Part shown: piece after piece, positions 8,081 to 16,629 of the stretch
Layout of the letters: every line of letters begins with the position of its first letter
How positions within the stretch are numbered: position 1 is the stretch's first letter
Assembly (NCBI RefSeq): GCF_044762745.1
Contig: NZ_JBIWEX010000001.1
Coordinates: forward strand, 248,001-312,000
Length of the DNA: 64,000 nt
Reading direction: 5' to 3'
Source of the DNA: Psychrobacillus sp044762745
GTDB lineage: Bacteria > Bacillota > Bacilli > Bacillales_A > Planococcaceae
Notes under the pieces: model-generated
What the model was told of the DNA's origin: nothing
The model's database searches: none
The model's input: the letters and a program-made list of their open reading frames with translations, nothing else
Position numbers and translations under genes: made by a program

Positions 8081-8494
8081 TTGAATGATAAGGAACATTC
8101 ACATGTAACTTCCTTTGGATATGAATTACTAAGAGACCACGTGCTTGCTTCTATTCTCGGAAAACATGAAAAAGATATTTTATATTGGGCTGGAAAAGAC
8201 CTTGCTCGCAAGTTTCCACTTTATTCGATGGATGAAGCTATTACTTTCTTCCAAGAAGCGGGTTGGGGAACACTTGAATTAGATAAAACAACAAAAGATT
8301 CTGCGTTTTATACTTTACATACGTTTAACTTACCACAGAGTGGAAAAATGAGAAGTCACCGGTTAGAAGCTGGCTTTTTAGCGGAGCAACAACAGAAAAT
8401 TGGCGGCTATTTTACTGAATGCTTCGATGAAGAACCAAAAAAAAATGGAATTGTTTCCTTTCAAGTAAAATGGGATCCAAGAGTTACCAAATAA
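8081..8494 (+). CDS. yslB: YslB family protein (DUF2507)
   Basis: This 137-residue protein matches the DUF2507/YslB family in length, in the N-terminal FGYELLRDHVLASILGKHEKDILYWAGKDLARKFPL region, and in position between sdhC and lysC. The family is related to vinyl-4-reductase/haem-NO-binding-like folds by annotation, but its function is unknown. Translation starts at a TTG seven bases after AAGGG. It is monocistronic, divergent from sdh, and ends in a strong terminator. No membrane segment is visible. Confidence 0.87.
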   Translation: MNDKEHSHVTSFGYELLRDHVLASILGKHEKDILYWAGKDLARKFPLYSMDEAITFFQEAGWGTLELDKTTKDSAFYTLHTFNLPQSGKMRSHRLEAGFLAEQQQKIGGYFTECFDEEPKKNGIVSFQVKWDPRVTK

Positions 8495-8530
8495 GCATAG
8501 AATGGCTATTAAAGTCATTCTATGCTTTTC
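8495..8530 (+). terminator. Terminator of yslB
   Basis: GCATAGAATG pairs with CATTCTATGC and is followed by TTTTCTT, directly after the yslB stop codon. Confidence 0.85.
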
Positions 8531-8690
8531 TTATTGTCCAAGAGTTACAATGAATGCTCATAAGCAGTTTGCTTACAAACATTTTTAAAGGAAATATCAT
8601 AGTGCAATTTCGCAATATTACATGGATAGGATAATTCGCCACATTATAGAGATAATGCGTCGTATAGAGCTCTATTAGGTAACCGCTATG

Positions 8691-8814
8691 ATTTTCGCTT
8701 CAGGTGGACGCTTTCCGCCGGGTAGCGATGATCCATCACCGCCGCTAACGCGTACGTTGTGATGGATCATCTACCTCACTCATCCGGCCGGAGTCGCCAC
8801 TTTACGCTTCAATC
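8691..8814 (-). repeat. Palindromic core repeat, copy A
   Basis: Read on the minus strand it begins GATTGAAGCG and ends GGCGGAAAGCGTCCACCTGAAGCGAAAAT. It shares the landmarks GGCGAC, AGCGGCGGTGA and CGGAAAGCG with copies B and C. The centre is self-complementary around GATGGATCATC-like arms. Confidence 0.75.
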
Positions 8815-9205
8815 AATGGTAATTTCTTGCTAATTTGGCTTCTGCAGTTAGCAGTGAGATCCATTACACCAAATATTTATTTACCCTAAATAGAAAATGC
8901 TGTCTACAAATTAGTAGGGCATTTACTGCATTTACTAAAATAAAGGCTTACATTCAGCCGTTTATTGAAGTGGATCCTCGTATTCATCGTCGTATCCCTT
9001 CAAGTAAACCTGTTGTTTTCTGAGTTGGTTGCTTTCAGCAATTAGTTTGTTCTCATGCTAGTTTAGTTGCTATCCGAATATAACTGGTTGCTTTCAATGA
9101 ACGGTTTATTTGCCTTAATCGCTATTTTCTGGACACACACATTTGAAAAACTGCATAATAGTTAGTTTTAGCAAGTCATTACTGATAAGTAAGCAAATTT
9201 CCGTG

Positions 9206-9327
9206 GATTGGAGCGGAAGGGCGGCGACTCCGGTGGGATCAAATGAGACAAATGAGACTTCACAACGTACGGGAAGCGGCGGTGAAGGCTCATACCCTAC
9301 GGAAAGCGGCCGCCCTGCAACGGATCT
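9206..9327 (+). repeat. Palindromic core repeat, copy B
   Basis: It begins GATTGGAGCGGAAGGGCGGC and ends CGGAAAGCGGCCGCCCTG. GGGCGGC and GCCGCCC can pair to close the structure, with CTTCAC and GTGAAG as inner arms. It lies close downstream of lysC. Confidence 0.75.
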
Positions 9328-9379
9328 CCAAGCGGTAACTAGCTACTACATATTATTCCTATTTTGTGCAACGCAAATA

Positions 9380-9405
9380 AGAGTCGTAACAATGTCACGA
9401 CCCTT
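9380..9405 (-). terminator. Probable terminator of lysC
   Basis: On the minus strand AAGGGTCGTGACA pairs imperfectly with TTACGACTCTT, but only TTATTT follows. It lies just after the lysC stop. Confidence 0.45.
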
Positions 9406-9426
9406 GAAGCTGGATTTCTTGTTCCG

Positions 9427-10647
9427 TTATTGCTTAATGGCCAAGTCAAACTCATCATGCAATGCATTAGCTGCTTCTATCATATTATTTTGAGGAATAA
9501 CGACAGAAACTTTTATCTCTGATGTACTTACCATCTTCACCGGAATATTCTCTTTACGAAGTCGATCGAACATTTGAGCAGCAACCCCTGGATTAGAAAC
9601 CATTCCAGAACCCACAATGGAAACTTTTGCTAATCCTACTTCAAAGTCAGCAAATGTAAAACCAAGTGCTTTTTTATGCGTTTCTAAAACGGTAATTGCT
9701 TCTGCTAACGATTCTTTTTTAATAGAGAACGAAACGGCAGGTCTTACTCCATCTACAATGGATTGTACAATAATATCAACGTTAATATGATTTTCTGCAA
9801 GAGTCGTAAAAATCGATGCTAATGATCCATTAAATGGTACATCATACTCAATTGTTAGTCGCACAATATCCGATTCAAACGCTACCCCTCGAACTACTAA
9901 ATTATTTTCCACATCTACTTCCTCCTTTAATACTGTTCCTTCATCTTCTCCATAACTAGATCTAACTCTAAGTGGTATTTTATAGTTTTTTGCAAATTCT
10001 ACTGCTCTTGGATGGAGTACTCCAGCACCTAGGTTCGCAAGCTCCAGCATTTCATCATATTCTAATTGTTCTAGCTTTCTAGCATTTGTAACGTACCTTG
10101 GATCCGATGTAAATACCCCTTCCACATCGGTATAAATATCACATACGTCCGCTTCAATCGTCACTGCAATCGCGACTGCAGTCGTATCTGATCCGCCTCT
10201 TCCAAGGGTTGTTATTTCTCCATTACTAGTAACTCCTTGAAAGCCCGCGACGATGACAATTTTACCTTCTGTTAATAATGAATTAATTTTAGTATCATCC
10301 ATTTTTTCCACTCTTGCATTTTTAAATACATGATCCGTTACTAGTCCCGCTTGCCAGCCTGTTAGAGAAACTGCATCGAAACCTAATGTATTTAACTGGA
10401 TTGCAAGTAATGCCATCGTCACTTGTTCACCTGTAGATAGTAACATGTCCATTTCACGTTTAGATGGATTGTCCGTTATTTCATTCGCTAAATTCACCAA
10501 CTCATCTGTGGATTTTCCCATAGCTGATACGACAACAACGATATCATGTCCTTTTTCTTTCTCTTTACCTATTCTTTTTGCCACATTTGCAATTTTTTCT
10601 GTAGTTGCCACAGAAGAACCACCGAATTTCATCACAATTTTACTCAC
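9427..10647 (-). CDS. lysC: Aspartokinase, lysine-responsive class
   Basis: This 406-residue enzyme phosphorylates L-aspartate, the first step towards lysine, threonine and diaminopimelate. The N-terminal IVMKFGGSSVATTEKI and VVVVSAMGKSTDELV belong to the amino-acid-kinase fold, as do GFQGVTSNGEITTLGRGGSDTTAVAIA and CDIYTDVEGVFTSDPR. Two ACT domains follow from about residue 265 (VRLTIEYDV..., KVSIVGSGMVSNPGVAAQMFDRL). The start is GTG with GGGAG upstream. A lysine riboswitch precedes it, so expression should fall when lysine is plentiful. Position between yslB and uvrC matches B. subtilis aspartokinase II. An internal start for the beta subunit is known in that family and was not assigned here. 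Confidence 0.96.
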   Translation of the reverse strand: MSKIVMKFGGSSVATTEKIANVAKRIGKEKEKGHDIVVVVSAMGKSTDELVNLANEITDNPSKREMDMLLSTGEQVTMALLAIQLNTLGFDAVSLTGWQAGLVTDHVFKNARVEKMDDTKINSLLTEGKIVIVAGFQGVTSNGEITTLGRGGSDTTAVAIAVTIEADVCDIYTDVEGVFTSDPRYVTNARKLEQLEYDEMLELANLGAGVLHPRAVEFAKNYKIPLRVRSSYGEDEGTVLKEEVDVENNLVVRGVAFESDIVRLTIEYDVPFNGSLASIFTTLAENHINVDIIVQSIVDGVRPAVSFSIKKESLAEAITVLETHKKALGFTFADFEVGLAKVSIVGSGMVSNPGVAAQMFDRLRKENIPVKMVSTSEIKVSVVIPQNNMIEAANALHDEFDLAIKQ

Positions 10648-10680
10648 GCATATCTGCTCCCTTGTTTATCTGTAAGGATT

Positions 10681-10918
10681 AAAAAATGCTTTCCACATAT
10701 TGTGAAAAGCATTGTCTCATACACGGTCAAATAATGTCCATGTGAGATAGCCCTCCAGAATACTGAATTCTGACAATTCTACATTTCTTCAATGCAGAAC
10801 CAACCTAGAATAGGAAAAGCTATTCTAGGTTTCGGCAAATGACCCTTTCGTTTAGCGATCAACGGATCCTTTCATCCTCCCGCTAAGTACTCTTGTCAAT
10901 TCGCACCTCTATCTTCAC
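10681..10918 (-). promoter_or_regulatory. Lysine riboswitch (L box) with terminator
   Basis: The minus-strand leader of lysC shows L-box signatures in order: AGGTGCGAA, CAAGAGTA, GGGAGGATGAAAGGATCC, GAAAGGGTCATTTGCCGAAACC, GGTTGGTTCTGCATTGAA and TTGTCAGAA. It ends in a terminator at 10681-10713, where AATGCTTTTCACA pairs with TGTGGAAAGCATT and is followed by a T-run. Lysine binding is expected to favour the terminator. Confidence 0.93.
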
Positions 10919-10976
10919 TTTATGTTAGTGAATGTTAAATTGTATCAACCATAACACAAGAAAATTCAGAAGACAA

Positions 10977-12752
10977 TCACTTTTTCTGAAAATGTTCAAG
11001 CATCGTTTCTGCTAGTTTACTAGAAAGCCCTGCTTCAATAAATTCTTCCTTCGTCGCGACCTGCATTTTCTTGATCGATCCGAAGTGCTTTAATAATATT
11101 TTTTTTCGTTTTGGACCTATTCCTTCTATTCCGTCTAAAGAGGAAGCAATCGTATGTTTCCCTCTTTGTTGACGATGGAATGTAATAGCAAATCGGTGCA
11201 CTTCATCTTGTATACGCTGTAGTAAATAAAATGCTTCGCTCGTCCGCTTCATCGGAATGATGTCAATTGGATTTCCGTATAGAAGCTGAGACGTTTGATG
11301 CTTTCCATCTTTTGCAAGTCCAGCGATAGGTATTTCTAATCCTAATTCGTCTTCTAAAATTTCACGAGCTGCTTCTATTTGACCTTTTCCACCATCGATA
11401 ATAATTAGATCAGGTAAAGGTAAATTTTCTTTTAATACACGTGTATATCTTCTGCGAATTACTTCTCGCATCGCTCCGTAATCATCATGCTTTGCAGCAG
11501 TTTTCGTCTTATACTTTCGGTAATCCTTTTTATATGCTTTTCCATCTACAAATACAACCATGGCTGAAACAGCGTCTGTACCATGTATATGAGAGTTGTC
11601 GAATGCCTCCATTCGGTTTGGAGTTGCAATTCCCATTAAGTTACCTAGCTCCTCCACTGCACCTATCGTCCGCTCTTCCTGTCTTTCGATCAAATGAAAC
11701 TTCTCACTTAAAGCAAGTACCGCATTTTTCTCCGCGAGGTTTACTAAGTTTTTTTTCAATCCTTTTTGAGGAGTAATCACTTTCATTTCTAATAATTCAG
11801 AAGCTAATTGTACGTCCGTATTATTAGGTACGTACACCTCTTTAGGTTTAATATGTTCTGGTTTTGCATAAAACTGGCCTAAAAATGTTAAAAACTCTTC
11901 TTCTGGATCACGATACAAAGGAAAAAGCGAAACATCCCTTTCAATTAGTTTTCCTTGTCGAATAAAAAATACTTGGACACACATCCAGCCTTTATCAACT
12001 GAATAACCAAAAATATCCCGGCTCGTAAAATCGTTTATCGTAATTTTTTGTTTTTCCATAACCATTTCAATATTGGAAATTTGATCCCTATATTCTTTTG
12101 CCCGTTCAAATTCTAGATTTTCTGCCGCTTCGTTCATCTTTTTAGTTAATTCTTTTTTGACATGTGTAAAGCCACCATTTAAAAAGCTCGTAATTTCATC
12201 TGTCATCTTTTTATATGTGGAATCCTCTATTTCCTTTACACATGGAGCAAGGCATTGCCCTAAATGATAATACAAACAAACACGATCCGGTAATTTCGCG
12301 CATTTTCGCAATGGATATATTCGATCTAATAGTTTTTTTGTCTCATTAGCTGCATGCGCATTTGGATAAGGACCAAAATATTTACCTTTGTCTTTTTTTA
12401 CTTGTCTTGTAATAATCAGTTTGGGATTTTTTTCGGCTGTAATCTTAATGTATGGATACGTTTTATCGTCTTTTAGCATAATATTATATTTTGGATCATG
12501 CTTTTTAATGAGATGAAGTTCAAGTATTAGTGCTTCAAGCTCTGACGATGTGACGATATATTCAAAATCAACTATTTCTTGTACTAATCTTTGTGTTTTC
12601 CCATCGTGCGAACCGGTAAAATAGGAACGTACACGATTTTTTAATATTTTCGCTTTACCTACATAAATGATGGTTCCTTGTCGATCTTTCATCAAATAAC
12701 ATCCAGGATCATCTGGTAATATGGCACATTTTTGTTGTATTAAATCATTCAT
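10977..12752 (-). CDS. uvrC: UvrABC excinuclease subunit C
   Basis: This 591-residue nuclease makes both incisions in nucleotide excision repair. The N-terminal GIY-YIG domain runs over PGCYLMKDRQGTIIYVGKAKILKNRVRSYF. A Cys cluster (RKCAKLPDRVCLYYHLGQCLAPC) follows, then a UVR/UvrB-binding helix pair near residues 200-235 (NEAAENLEFERAKEYRDQI). The central RNase H-like nuclease domain contains EAFDNSHIHGTDAVSAMVVF and LIIIDGGKGQI. The C-terminal helix-hairpin-helix pair includes LDGIEGIGPKRKKILLKHFGS. The length is normal and it lies downstream of trxA with a terminator between. Confidence 0.97.
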   Translation of the reverse strand: MNDLIQQKCAILPDDPGCYLMKDRQGTIIYVGKAKILKNRVRSYFTGSHDGKTQRLVQEIVDFEYIVTSSELEALILELHLIKKHDPKYNIMLKDDKTYPYIKITAEKNPKLIITRQVKKDKGKYFGPYPNAHAANETKKLLDRIYPLRKCAKLPDRVCLYYHLGQCLAPCVKEIEDSTYKKMTDEITSFLNGGFTHVKKELTKKMNEAAENLEFERAKEYRDQISNIEMVMEKQKITINDFTSRDIFGYSVDKGWMCVQVFFIRQGKLIERDVSLFPLYRDPEEEFLTFLGQFYAKPEHIKPKEVYVPNNTDVQLASELLEMKVITPQKGLKKNLVNLAEKNAVLALSEKFHLIERQEERTIGAVEELGNLMGIATPNRMEAFDNSHIHGTDAVSAMVVFVDGKAYKKDYRKYKTKTAAKHDDYGAMREVIRRRYTRVLKENLPLPDLIIIDGGKGQIEAAREILEDELGLEIPIAGLAKDGKHQTSQLLYGNPIDIIPMKRTSEAFYLLQRIQDEVHRFAITFHRQQRGKHTIASSLDGIEGIGPKRKKILLKHFGSIKKMQVATKEEFIEAGLSSKLAETMLEHFQKK

Positions 12753-12766
12753 TTTATCACCCGTTT

Positions 12767-12800
12767 AAAAAAACCGGGCACCTTATGAGGACCCGGTTTT
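12767..12800 (-). terminator. Terminator of trxA
   Basis: On the minus strand AAACCGGGTCC pairs with GGTGCCCGGTTT, followed by TTTTT. It lies between trxA and uvrC. Confidence 0.85.
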
Positions 12801-12803
12801 ATA

Positions 12804-13118
12804 TTATGCGTTTTTTTCTACAAATTGAACTAGCGCTTCTTTCGGTTGGAAACCAACAGCTTTGTCTACTGGTTGACCATCCTTAAATAATACTAGCGTA
12901 GGGATAGACATAATACCAAATTGACTAGCAGTTGCTTGGTTTTCATCCACATCTACTTTAACGATTTTTACTTTATCGCTCATTTCAGCGTCCATTTCTT
13001 CAAGTACAGGAGCAATCATTTTACAAGGCCCACACCATGTTGCCCAAAAATCTACTAATACTAACCCTTCCTCAATTTCTTGTGAGAAAGTCTGATCTGT
13101 TCCGTGAACTATTGCCAT
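12804..13118 (-). CDS. trxA: Thioredoxin
   Basis: This 104-residue thioredoxin has the redox motif W-C-G-P-C at residues 28-32 inside LVDFWATWCGPCKMIAPVLEEM, and the cis-proline loop MSIPTLVLFKDG. It reduces disulfides in ribonucleotide reductase, methionine sulfoxide reductase and other cytosolic partners. An AAGGAGG ribosome-binding site lies eight bases before the ATG, typical of strong expression. The gene has its own extended -10 promoter and terminator. Confidence 0.97.
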   Translation of the reverse strand: MAIVHGTDQTFSQEIEEGLVLVDFWATWCGPCKMIAPVLEEMDAEMSDKVKIVKVDVDENQATASQFGIMSIPTLVLFKDGQPVDKAVGFQPKEALVQFVEKNA

Positions 13119-13151
13119 TTAAAAATTCCTCCTTTGGTTAACTATAAATAG

Positions 13152-13160
13152 ATTATAGCA
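13152..13160 (-). promoter_or_regulatory. Extended -10 promoter of trxA
   Basis: On the minus strand TGCTATAAT forms an extended -10 element about 40 bases before the trxA start. A -35 hexamer is not convincing. Confidence 0.5.
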
Positions 13161-13196
13161 GACTCATATTACTACATCTACATATTAGCTTACAAG

Positions 13197-13227
13197 TAAA
13201 AGCTCGGCTCTAAAAATGAGCCGAGTC
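13197..13227 (-). terminator. Terminator of the etf/fad operon
   Basis: On the minus strand CTCGGCTC pairs with GAGCCGAG around ATTTTTA, followed by CTTTTAC. It lies immediately after the etfA stop. Confidence 0.75.
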
Positions 13228-13231
13228 CTTG

Positions 13232-14209
13232 TTACGCATTTACTTTTAGTTGTTTAAATTCTTCTGTTAGCATTGGGATAACTTCGAACAAATCCCCTAC
13301 GATTCCGTAGTCTGCTACTTTGAAAATATTTGCTTCTGGATCTTTATTGATCGCTACAATAATTTTCGAATTCGACATCCCAGCTAAATGTTGTATCGCA
13401 CCTGAAATCCCTGCAGCAATATAAAGATCTGGTGTTACAACTTTACCAGTCTGTCCAATTTGAAGGGAATAATCACAGTAATCGGCATCGCATGCCCCGC
13501 GAGAAGCTCCAACCGCTCCACCTAGAACGTCCGCAAGCTCTTTTAATGGTGCAAACCCTTCTTCGCTTTTCACTCCACGACCACCAGCGATGACAACTTT
13601 CGCTTCGGATAAATCTACCCCTTCAGATGATTTACGAACTACTTCTTTAATAATTGTACGAAGGTTTGTAATATCTACTGATAATGCCGAAACATCCGCA
13701 ACTTTACTTTCATCTTTTGTTAGTGGTGCGATATTGTTTGGGCGAACCGTAATGAATTCGATACCGTCTTTCACTTTCACTTTCTCGAATGCTTTCCCAG
13801 AATAGATTGGGCGAATGTAAACGGCCGCATCACCTTCTCCTTCTATAGCTGTTACATCCGATACTAAACCAACCTGCAATTTACTTGCAATTTTTGGAGA
13901 TAAATCTTTTCCAAGAGCCGTATGTCCAAATACGATTGCTTCTGGATTTTCTTGTTCAATAACTGCAAGCAATGCTTGTCCATAACCGTCTGACGTATAT
14001 TGTTTTAAATGTGGATGTTCAACCGTAATTACACGATCCGCTCCATATTTGCCAAGTTCAGCTACTAAATCTTTCACTGAATCTCCTAATAGAATACTTA
14101 CAACTTCTCCACCATTTGAAATTTGTTTTCCAGCAGCAATAGCTTCATAAGAAACATTACGTAGAGCACCTTCACGCGCCTCTGCAAGTACTAATACTTT
14201 TTTAGACAT
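13232..14209 (-). CDS. etfA: Electron transfer flavoprotein alpha subunit
   Basis: This 325-residue subunit binds FAD and, with EtfB, carries electrons from acyl-CoA dehydrogenases to the quinone pool. The C-terminal FAD domain is clear: VVIAGGRGVKSEEGF, GASRGACDADYCDYSLQIGQTGKVV, PDLYIAAGISGAIQHLAGM and IVAINKDPEANIFKVADYGIVGD. The N-terminal half is the Rossmann-like ETF domain. It is the last gene of the fadR-fadB-etfB-etfA operon, 39 bp after etfB, and ends at a terminator. Confidence 0.96.
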   Translation of the reverse strand: MSKKVLVLAEAREGALRNVSYEAIAAGKQISNGGEVVSILLGDSVKDLVAELGKYGADRVITVEHPHLKQYTSDGYGQALLAVIEQENPEAIVFGHTALGKDLSPKIASKLQVGLVSDVTAIEGEGDAAVYIRPIYSGKAFEKVKVKDGIEFITVRPNNIAPLTKDESKVADVSALSVDITNLRTIIKEVVRKSSEGVDLSEAKVVIAGGRGVKSEEGFAPLKELADVLGGAVGASRGACDADYCDYSLQIGQTGKVVTPDLYIAAGISGAIQHLAGMSNSKIIVAINKDPEANIFKVADYGIVGDLFEVIPMLTEEFKQLKVNA

Positions 14210-14248
14210 ATTCTTTTCCTCCCATTTTGAGTATTAATTAAAATAACA

Positions 14249-15022
14249 TTAAACGACTTTAGCTTCCGAATGGAGTAAGTGAACTAACTCTTTCACTTGT
14301 TCAGCTAGCTCGCCTTCTAATACTTTTCCTGCTTCCTTTTTAGGAGGTAAATATATTTCCAGTGTTTCTGTTTTTGCTTCTACATCATCTTCATCGATAT
14401 CTAAATCATCTAGTTCTACTTCTTCTAAAGGTTTTTTCTTCGCTTTCATAATTCCTGGTAAAGAAGGGTAGCGTGGTTCATTTAACCCTTGTTGTGCTGT
14501 AACTAATAGCGGTAAAGATGTTTCAAGGATTTCTGTATCCCCTTCCACATCACGTTTGATCGTTACAGTTGTTCCATCAATTTCAAGATTTGTAATAGTT
14601 GTTACGTAGTTGATACCTAAAACTTCAGCAACACGTGGGCCAACTTGTCCAGATCCACCATCAATCGCAACATTACCAGCTAATATTAAATCAGGGTTTT
14701 TATCTTTTAAGTATTCCGAAATGATATGAGCAGCTGTGAACTGATCCATTTCTTCTACATCATCTTCTATATTAATAAGAACGGCTTTGTCAGCTCCCAT
14801 CGCAAGTGCTGTACGAAGTTGTTTTTCCGCATCTTCTCCGCCCATAGTAAGAACAGTTACTTCTCCACCGTGTGCGTCGCGAACTTGAATTGCTTCTTCA
14901 ATCGCATATTCGTCGTAAGGATTGATGATGAATTCTGCTCCGTCTTCTTGGATTTTACCGCCACTCACGACGATTTTTTCTTCTGTATCAAATGTGCGTT
15001 TCACTAAAACATAAATATTCAT
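14249..15022 (-). CDS. etfB: Electron transfer flavoprotein beta subunit
   Basis: This 257-residue protein has the ETF beta signature. The N-terminal YVLVKRTFDTEEKI leads to INPYDEYAIEEAIQVRD, and the AMP-binding and recognition region covers LAGNVAIDGGSGQVGPRVAEVLG. It pairs with EtfA to deliver electrons from fatty-acid beta-oxidation to the respiratory chain. It follows the enoyl-CoA hydratase gene by 26 bp on the same strand, as in B. subtilis, so expression should be under FadR. Confidence 0.96.
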   Translation of the reverse strand: MNIYVLVKRTFDTEEKIVVSGGKIQEDGAEFIINPYDEYAIEEAIQVRDAHGGEVTVLTMGGEDAEKQLRTALAMGADKAVLINIEDDVEEMDQFTAAHIISEYLKDKNPDLILAGNVAIDGGSGQVGPRVAEVLGINYVTTITNLEIDGTTVTIKRDVEGDTEILETSLPLLVTAQQGLNEPRYPSLPGIMKAKKKPLEEVELDDLDIDEDDVEAKTETLEIYLPPKKEAGKVLEGELAEQVKELVHLLHSEAKVV

Positions 15023-15048
15023 TTTTGTTATCCTCCCCTAGCGTATAA

Positions 15049-15822
15049 TTACTTCCCTTTAAAAACCGGTTCTCTTTTTTCTAAAAATGCAGAAATACCT
15101 TCTTTTGCATCTTCTGAAACAAAAACGCTTCCAAAAACATTTGCTTCTGCTCGCACACCTTCATAATAAGAGGCTGGTTTTATATATTGGAGCATTTCTA
15201 ATGCCGCTTTTACAGCGATAGGGCTTTTCTTTGCAATTTTGGCCGCAAGTTCCTGTGCACGACTAAATAACTCTTCTTCCGGATATGCATGATTTGCTAA
15301 ACCAATTCTAGCTGCTTCTGTCCCACTTATTGGTTCACTCGTTAACAGCAATTCTGCTGCTTTTGCGAATCCAACATAGCGCGGAAGTCGCTGTGTTCCA
15401 GCAAAACCAGGTATTAACCCTAACTGTAATTCTGGAAGCCCGAGTTTAGCATTTTCCGAAACGAGCCGTATATGACAACTCATCGCTAATTCTAGACCGC
15501 CACCAAGTGCAGCTCCATGTATCGCTGCGATGACCGGCTTCGAAAATCGTTCCAATCTTTCGAAGATCATTTGTCCACTTTCAGCTAATTCAGAAAATTC
15601 TTCACCTGTGGAAACGGAAGTAAATTCTTTAATATCTGCACCAGCAGAAAAGAATCTCCCTTCTCCTTTAAGCAACAGAACACGAACAGCATCATCATTT
15701 TCAACTGCATCTAACAAGTCATTAATTTCTAAAATAACCCCTCTTGCAAGTGCATTTGCTGGTGGACGATTTAGTGTGACAGTAGCTACACCGCCTACGA
15801 TTTCCCATGACAAAAATCCCAT
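15049..15822 (-). CDS. fadB: Enoyl-CoA hydratase/isomerase (FadB-type)
   Basis: This 257-residue crotonase-fold enzyme probably hydrates trans-2-enoyl-CoA during beta-oxidation. The oxyanion-hole and CoA-binding segments FFSAGADIKEF and AAIHGAALGGGLELAMSCHIRL are present. The region LGLPELQLGLIPGFAGTQRLPRYVG contains the Glu expected of hydratases. The order fadR-fadB-etfB-etfA is the same as in B. subtilis, which supports the name. Substrate chain length cannot be read from sequence. Confidence 0.93.
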   Translation of the reverse strand: MGFLSWEIVGGVATVTLNRPPANALARGVILEINDLLDAVENDDAVRVLLLKGEGRFFSAGADIKEFTSVSTGEEFSELAESGQMIFERLERFSKPVIAAIHGAALGGGLELAMSCHIRLVSENAKLGLPELQLGLIPGFAGTQRLPRYVGFAKAAELLLTSEPISGTEAARIGLANHAYPEEELFSRAQELAAKIAKKSPIAVKAALEMLQYIKPASYYEGVRAEANVFGSVFVSEDAKEGISAFLEKREPVFKGK

Positions 15823-15842
15823 TTACGCAACTCTCCCCTTTG

Positions 15843-16424
15843 TTATTCTTTTATAGCATTTAATAATAGACGATGTACTTTTGGGGTCAAGTCTATAAGA
15901 TTATATTTATATTCATTCATAACCCAAGTAGTTGTCGTCTCATCTATTGTACCAAAAATCATTTGTCTTGCTAACCGAATATCTATCTTTTGTGTAAATT
16001 CTCCATTTTCAGTACCTTCTTTTAAAATAGAATCTAGAAGTACTAAGTAGTTTTTTAAAATGGCATTAATACGTAAGCGTAGGGCTAAATTCGACTGCCT
16101 CAACTCTAACTGAGTAACAGTTGCTAAGTGATGATCACTTGCAAGTACACTAAAATGATTTTCTATCATTTTATATAGTTTTTCAGAAGCGCTCGCTTCC
16201 ATTTCAATTATTTGCTTTAAGTTTTCTGCGAATACTTCCATTTTTTCTTCAAATACGGAGATTAATATGTCTTCTTTGTTTTTAAAATACAAGTAGATAG
16301 TGCCATCTGCTACACCAGCCTGTTTAGCAATTTTGGATACTTGTGACTGATGATATCCATTTTCTGCAATAACAATAATGGCTGCATCTATAATTTGCTT
16401 ATATTTTGGCTTTTCCTTTTTCAA
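15843..16424 (-). CDS. fadR: TetR-family fatty-acid regulator FadR
   Basis: The N-terminal helix-turn-helix (IIDAAIIVIAENGYHQSQVSKIAKQAGVADGTIYLYFKNKEDIL) is almost identical to B. subtilis FadR (YsiA), which represses beta-oxidation genes until long-chain acyl-CoA binds. The C-terminal ligand domain contains LRQSNLALRLRINAILKNYL and RLARQMIFGTIDETTTTWVMNEYKY. A TTG start at 16424 preceded by GGTGGTG aligns with the Bacillus start. An ATG at 16463 would add 13 residues. A perfect FadR box overlaps its promoter, so it is autoregulated and controls fadB-etfBA. Confidence 0.93.
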   Translation of the reverse strand: MKKEKPKYKQIIDAAIIVIAENGYHQSQVSKIAKQAGVADGTIYLYFKNKEDILISVFEEKMEVFAENLKQIIEMEASASEKLYKMIENHFSVLASDHHLATVTQLELRQSNLALRLRINAILKNYLVLLDSILKEGTENGEFTQKIDIRLARQMIFGTIDETTTTWVMNEYKYNLIDLTPKVHRLLLNAIKE

Positions 16425-16511
16425 TGAATTCACCACCAAATGATCAATTACGCCGAGATTCATCTTTATTCAACGAGGATTATAGTTTCTTGCTTGAATA
16501 AAGAAAAAATA

Positions 16512-16529
16512 TGAATGATTATTCATTCA
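16512..16529. promoter_or_regulatory. FadR operator of the fadR operon
   Basis: TGAATGATTATTCATTCA matches the known Bacillus FadR box (TGAATGANTANTCATTCA) at every fixed position. It lies just downstream of the fadR promoter. Confidence 0.9.
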
Positions 16530-16536
16530 CATTTTT

Positions 16537-16565
16537 ATATTATATTTAATTTTCAGTACTGTCAA
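16537..16565 (-). promoter_or_regulatory. sigma-A promoter of fadR-fadB-etfBA
   Basis: On the minus strand TTGACA and TAATAT are separated by 17 bases. The FadR box begins about eight bases after the -10, so bound FadR would block initiation or clearance. Confidence 0.8.
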
Positions 16566-16629
16566 CATACAAAGCTATATTAACGGAATAAAAAACATTT
16601 GGCGTCCACTAGGAACAACACTAAGAAAC

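Larger units (their letters stand above)
8637..9374. repeat. Composite inverted-repeat element 1 (MITE-like)
   Basis: This gene-free stretch between yslB and lysC is symmetrical. Its ends form imperfect inverted repeats: ATAGAGATAATGCGTCGTA at the left, and GGTAACCGCTATGATTTTCGC, correspond to ATAGGAATAATATGTAGTA and AGTTACCGCTTGGAG in the reverse complement of 9329-9374. Just inside are two oppositely oriented copies of a palindromic core of about 125 bp (8691-8814 minus, 9206-9327 plus). Between them, 9020-9125 holds degenerate units of about 20 bp containing GGTTGCTTTC-like words. The same architecture recurs at 51602-52031. No transposase is present, so it would be non-autonomous. Confidence 0.65.

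Noticed and set aside
8835..9023. A 62-residue plus-strand frame inside element 1
   Set aside because: No ribosome-binding site, composition unlike proteins, and located between two repeat copies.
9143..9493. A 116-residue plus-strand frame across the repeat and the end of lysC
   Set aside because: It spans a palindromic repeat and runs antisense into lysC; there is no ribosome-binding site and the translation has no recognisable pattern.
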